Positions 23,401 to 29,400 of a stretch of 64,000 nt of DNA are shown piece after piece (position 1 is the first letter of the stretch; every line of letters begins with the position of its first letter). This DNA is from Agelas oroides (taxonomy: Eukaryota > Porifera > Demospongiae > Agelasida > Agelasidae), in the NCBI GenBank assembly GCA_949130485.1, contig OX422185.1, forward strand, positions 10,452,118-10,516,117. Reading direction: 5' to 3'. The notes beneath the pieces are model-generated. The model was given only the letters and a program-made list of their open reading frames with translations, did not search any database and was not told the DNA's origin. The position numbers and the translations under genes were made by a program.

Positions 23401-26400
23401 GGGAGCTGCTGTACAGAGCTACGTAGTCCGCTTTTTGGAGGGTCCGTTTTTACTGTAGTACTCATCACCAACAACTTTTCTGCCTATGGACACTCTGCAT
23501 GGTCTCTAATCCTTGGATGAACACTCCTGTACAAAAAGGCCTTACAATATTGTAGGAACCCCAGGGCAATATGTGAGTTAGAGTTACGTCCGACAACTAT
23601 ATTTATAAATGAATGGCACAAGTAGTAACATATACTTTGATGTTTACTTTGTGCTTCTATCTCTTCAGGGTGGCTGTGCATTTGTGGCAGCCTTGTTGCA
23701 GTACCTATTTCTGGCAGCCTTCTGTTGGATGATGTGTGAGGGTATCATGCTGTACCTGATGTTGGTGGTTGTCTTCAGCACACTGTCAAAGAAATGGTGG
23801 TTCTTTTTATTGCTTGGTTGGGGTGAGTGCATAGACTAGAGCTGCACAGTGTGTGTGTGTTGCTGTCTTGGGAGTTCACTCAAAGAATTGCAAAATTAGT
23901 AATTATTAAGCATCATCAGCACTATACGCTTCCAAAAATAAAGAAGAGGAAACAGACATACTAATTGCAGCTATACTAATGTACAAACATAGCTAGTGCA
24001 TACTAATGCACAAACCAATGCACAAAAGTACGACATACCTTTGTTCAAAGGTACTGATGTACAAAAGTAGTACATACTTATCTACAAAAGTCATGCAGAT
24101 TTCCAGTTAAGGTTGAGCAACGCAGCAGCAGAAATTTGGTCCACAATTGGAAGTTGTGCAACTCCGACGCATTGTCTTTAGTCCTAGCCGTGCAGTATTG
24201 AAATTGCCATTTTTCAAGGTAGCTGGGCGCCCATAGTACACGTGGAAGGCACTGACACAACTCTAGTGATGACTGGCTGTTTGTGAGTCTTGATTATGCA
24301 GCTGTGTGCTAGAACATATATGGTCACAGTTACCAGTGCTTGCAGTGCAGCTCCTTCCGACAGCATACACTCTTTCATATTGAGTTCCTGTTGTGGATGC
24401 CTGGCACACTGCCTGTGCCAAAATCTCCTCAGTAGAGTATGAAGAGCTTTGACGATGATCTCTTTCATGGTCTATCAGCTCATTGGAAACAATTGTCCTG
24501 TAAAAGTCAAACACTGATTATCGAATTCTATGTACTAGCTACATGTGCAGTAACTCACTTGTCAAGTTGGTTAGAGCTTGGAGCTGCTTCAGTAGCAGCA
24601 AATAGAATGCAGGCAGCAAACAGTAAAGCAAGAGCTCCCTTCATGCTGACAGTGCGTGGACTGATCCAAGCTACTATAGTAGCAATACTGCATGGGATCT
24701 TGTTTAAATAGAGCCACTGTGCATTGAGTGGAATGGTAACCAAGCAACTAAAATAACAGCAGGGTCACAGGTTCAAATGTTGAATAGGCCACTGCCCATA
24801 AAAGGCTATTCTATTTTTTAAGATATACTTTTGGTACAGCTTCTAAACACAGAATCATAACATCTGCCCCCACCTTTCTTTTGTAGTCACCCCCACACCA
24901 ATTATAGTGCATTGAGTTGATGATAGCTAACAGGTTGTGGGGTTCCAATGCAAATGGCTTCAATAGGGTGCTGGTGATGCAGTTTCCTGTCTGTGAAAGG
25001 CATTGACCTTTAACTCCTGCTTGGTGGCACTGCTTACATACCAACTACACAACATCATCTTTATCCACTTAGTGTGTTCAAAATCACTCTGCAAAAAAAT
25101 TAAATGTGATGCACTAACTTCTGCTACTCATTCCCATGACAGAAATTATAATGTGCAGCAGCTACATGTGTTTATTATAGTTATAGTTATATGGAATCAT
25201 ATAATACTGCCATCCTATTATGCCAAAAACTCCTCTCTGTAAACACAGGTTGGTTGTTTTAACCAAAGAGTGGTTACCTCGGTTGCATAGCTACAAGCTG
25301 GAGAGACAGTTGTTATGAGAGGTTTTACTTTGGTATGGAAGACTAATTGCATAAGCCAACCTGAAAGGCAGCTTCCCAGTTCATTTTACAACCACAGTAT
25401 CCTCAGAACATCTGTAAGGAGTCATTACAAATGCACTTCAAAGTTGCAAAAGGAACTTCTATGCTCTTAATGCAAGCAGGTGATTCCCTCACAGATGTTC
25501 AGAGGGTTGTCAATGTGTTGTGGTTGTAAGATGAACTGGGCAGCTGCCTCTCAGGTTGCCTTATGCTATTAGTCTCTAATTGTGAGCGGAAGCGAGGCAA
25601 ATAATCGTGCTGTGTGGGATTTGAATCTCAGTTTTGTCTGTAACACTCAGGAATGTAATCTACAGTGGCATGCGTAGGAATGCAACTACAGCGGCGTGCA
25701 TGCATGATCACAAGGTAGAAATGGAGTGGGATGCAGAGAGCAGTGGTCCGCCTAGCGGATGCGGATGTGGAAAGGAGGAGATTAACCAGGGTACAAATGC
25801 AGCCACACCGTCAAGCAGAGGATGATTCCCAGAGGCAGCAATGATGAAAGACTGACCGACATAGGCACAACCTCAGCCGTGCCTAAATCAATCAGCCTCC
25901 CGTCGTTGCTGCCTCCGATGGTGGCGCTGTACTCGTATCCTGGTTGATCAATGAGTGCAGTGGCCGCTTTGAGCAGAGGATGATTCCTTGAGCCAGCAAC
26001 GACGAGAGGCTGACCAACGTAGACACACGTAACTGGTACATATACACAGTAGCCCAATACCTCGCTTCCTGCGAGGCTGTCCTGCATGCATTCACATATG
26101 CCCTAGTATAGAAATAAATATCTCATAACCACCTCTCTCTAGCTAGTCTGTAACCATGGTAACCACTCTGTAGTTGATTTGTTTACTTACCAAGCACACA
26201 TGATTTTTATCCACTTAGTATGTTCAAAACCCTTTGCAGAAACTAAAATGTGATGCACAAACTGCTGCTACTCATTCCCATGACAGAAATCATAACATAC
26301 AGCAGCTACATGTGTTTATTGACACTGATATAGTTATATGGAATCATAATACTGCCATGCATCCTATTATGCCAAAAAATCCTTCCAAAGAATGGAACAT

Positions 26401-29400
26401 GATGTACAAACTGGATTTTGTCAGTACATTTTTAGAAGTCATAATCATAACATTTCTGCCTTTAATTCTTTTGAGGATAGCTACCAGTTGTAGTGCATTG
26501 AGTAGATGGCAACAAACATAACAATACTGTTATGGGGTTGTAAATGGCTTCAATGGGCTCTGGTTGAATGTAGTTTCCTGCATGTAATTACCCCCTCAGA
26601 GCAACCTTTGGCTGTGATTATCACCACCTGTGATCTGCTATACTTTGCCCCCTCATTGTTATATCATTTTGAGGGGGTGGATTATGCTCTGTGCCCACAT
26701 ATTGGCGCATCCCTAGTTGGGGGTTTCAACCTAAATGGTTTCAATAGATCATGCAGCCTCCTGGCTGTAAAAGGCTATATTGATTTCAATCTTTCAGAGC
26801 AATCTTTGGATCATCATAGCATGTGATTTTGCTGTACTTTGCCCTCTGAATGAGAAAGATTACCAGCAATTTTCATAGTTTTGAAGGTTACTTTCATTGT
26901 GAGTCTTTATACTGTGAAACTTACAATCTTATCTGTTTCCATCTTTCTTTGCAGTCACTCCAATACCAATTGTAGTGATTTCATTGGCTTCACGGTACCA
27001 GTACTATGGAATCCTGGATGAACAAGGCAACCTCAGCTTGTATGCAGAAGTAGCATAGTCATGCTTGCATAAGGAGTAATGCAACACCTTTGCAGCTGAC
27101 GAAAGTGTCTCATCTAGCGATACACATCTATTATAAAAACAGATTTTCCTTGATTTGGCACTTCTTTATGGCATCTTCCTTCCCTTCTGCAGATGTTGGC
27201 TCTCAGTTGAAGAGGGAACAATCTATGCTTTTGTAGTGCCAGTGCTGGTGATAATATTGGTGAGTTAAACAACAAAGGGTCTCAGATTGCTTGATGTGAG
27301 TCTTATTTGTTGCGACAATCCCTTCACACCTTAGCCTCCTACCCAGGCCACAAGCCAAAAAAAAGAGAACATGGCCTGGTATCCACTGTTTGCACACGTG
27401 TGATGATCACGGTGCACTTCAGTACAATTGTAAAGTTCACAACTCTATGTGCCGGTGTCATAGCTGATCCAATCTCCCCGAAAACCCGATCTGGGCTGGA
27501 TCAGATATCCTAGCAATTTTGATCCTACCCTAGCAGATTTTGATCCAGGTTATGAACGATGCTATGTATAGGGCTCCCGCTTTTGACTTCTCAGTAAATT
27601 ACCATCTCTTAACAGTGCCCTTACCTTTGCTGGCACTCCATTTGCTATATATTTGCAACATTTGTGAATCATAGTCAAGCTGACCTCCCGATTCTTGTGC
27701 AGCACTCTGTGGTCACTAGGTATTAAATTCACAATTGCTTCTCAGACATATTCTGCCAATGGTTCACACTTACTTTTGGATAATAGAGCATCTGGTACTT
27801 CAGGCCTCTGGTTCTCACAGGTACGTGAGCTTCTGCCAATATAGGATATGTACACATCATGGTGCACGTTTTGTCTTGCAGCAGCAGATTCAATTAGCTG
27901 GTGGAAGGCTGTAGATTTTAGAACAGGCTGGGGAAGGAGGCTAAGTTTCCCTTGATTGACTGTAAGAGAGTTCACTTGTTTCATCTTGGTAATGTACCCC
28001 CTCGTATACATGATGTACAGCCTTCAACTTTTGTGAATTGAGAGTTAACGTTTTCCTTTTCAACTTGCAAAAGTTTGTTGGAAATGCCAACTTTCTCACT
28101 TTGTCATCTTCGACAATATGGAAATGAAACAGATGTATACATAGCGATTATGCAAACCATTTTGAAACATACGCGGTCTATACCAGATCCCCAGGTTTTC
28201 TCTGGGGATAGTCACAAATGCGTGAACAATGGATACCAGGCCACCTTTTTTCCCCCTTTTTTGGTTTGCTAACTGCATCCCAAGTGAAAACAAGACAATG
28301 ACTTGAATGCAGGTGGCTTGAATGCAGGTGGACAAATCAGCTTGTCCTGCAATGAATGAGTCATTAATGTAATCCACTAGGTACACATAGTGTGGAAGCC
28401 TAGCTGCAAAAGTGGAACAGGGAATTGGGAATCAGAGTTAGGTGTACAATCCAGCTTCTAGCAATAAGCATAGCTATTGCATGTAGAGTGAAGCTAACTT
28501 GTCTTGCTACTACATGTACGCTGTATGCCACTCCACTATGTATAGTCAAAGTATTTTGCCGGGTGCAATTTGTAGTACTAAGGGCCATGTAGAGGCAAGA
28601 TAATAAACAAAGCCAGCAAACTTCTATTGACCGGCTGGCCATGCTACTAATTTGTGTATCTATATCTGAGCGGTGTAGCAGCTAAAACACAGCACAAGCC
28701 TTTTGAGAGACGTTGGTCAGTGTTGTAAAGATGCGCTGTTGCCATCAAAAGTGCTGTGTATGCATGGGATGTGCTGTAGTACAGCAAGCCAGTAGTGCGC
28801 ACTTCAGTGAAGTGTCAAACTGACTTGTAGCTCAGTGTGGCTGTGCTGTATTAGTAGTCTGCTACCAGAAAGTTGTAGCTAATAGATCTAGCTTGTTAAC
28901 AATGTACCTACCTTAGCCTTTATACAAGGCTCCAGAGCTGCAAGTTGGGATGAAGTTTGTGTGGTCACTGAAGTTTCAACATTTTTGACCATAACTCAGG
29001 TTAGCAGTGGTTTAAAAAACGTAATCTCATCTTTAGCAAATACCTTCATGTTAAGATAGCTAGTTTGGCCACTGTAAAATCCTGTGTCACCACAGATCCA
29101 ATTCATTGATGGCAAATGTATGGCCCTGTGCAATTGCCGCGGGTTAGCTCTCGACCTTAGTGCTTGCACAGTAGATACTTCAGTGATAACTGTTTCAAGC
29201 TGTGGTGTCAAACTTCAGTATGTCCTCTCAGGCTGGGAAAGAACTTTGGGCATGCACATGGACTTTTGTGGCTTTTCATTCATTCATTACTATATTTGTT
29301 TTTCTTTCCACTTGAGGTGTAATGTTTGGTTTGCATGGTCTGGGTACGAGGCGTTTCCTTACCTATCCCAAGACTATTAAATTTTATTGACTCATTCATT

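Larger units (their letters stand above)
23823..26954 (+). other. Intron 36: duplicated blocks, foldback element, nested antisense gene
   Basis: Besides the antisense gene and the foldback element, this intron has two related blocks (about 24850-25250 and 26195-26600) sharing atgacagaaat, cagcagctacatgtgttta and tattatgccaaaaa. A smaller internal duplication (about 26598-26660 and 26799-26860, both with cagagcaa-ctttgg) lies near its end. 25780-26100 holds a further short repeat (gcagaggatgattcc twice). Confidence 0.6.
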
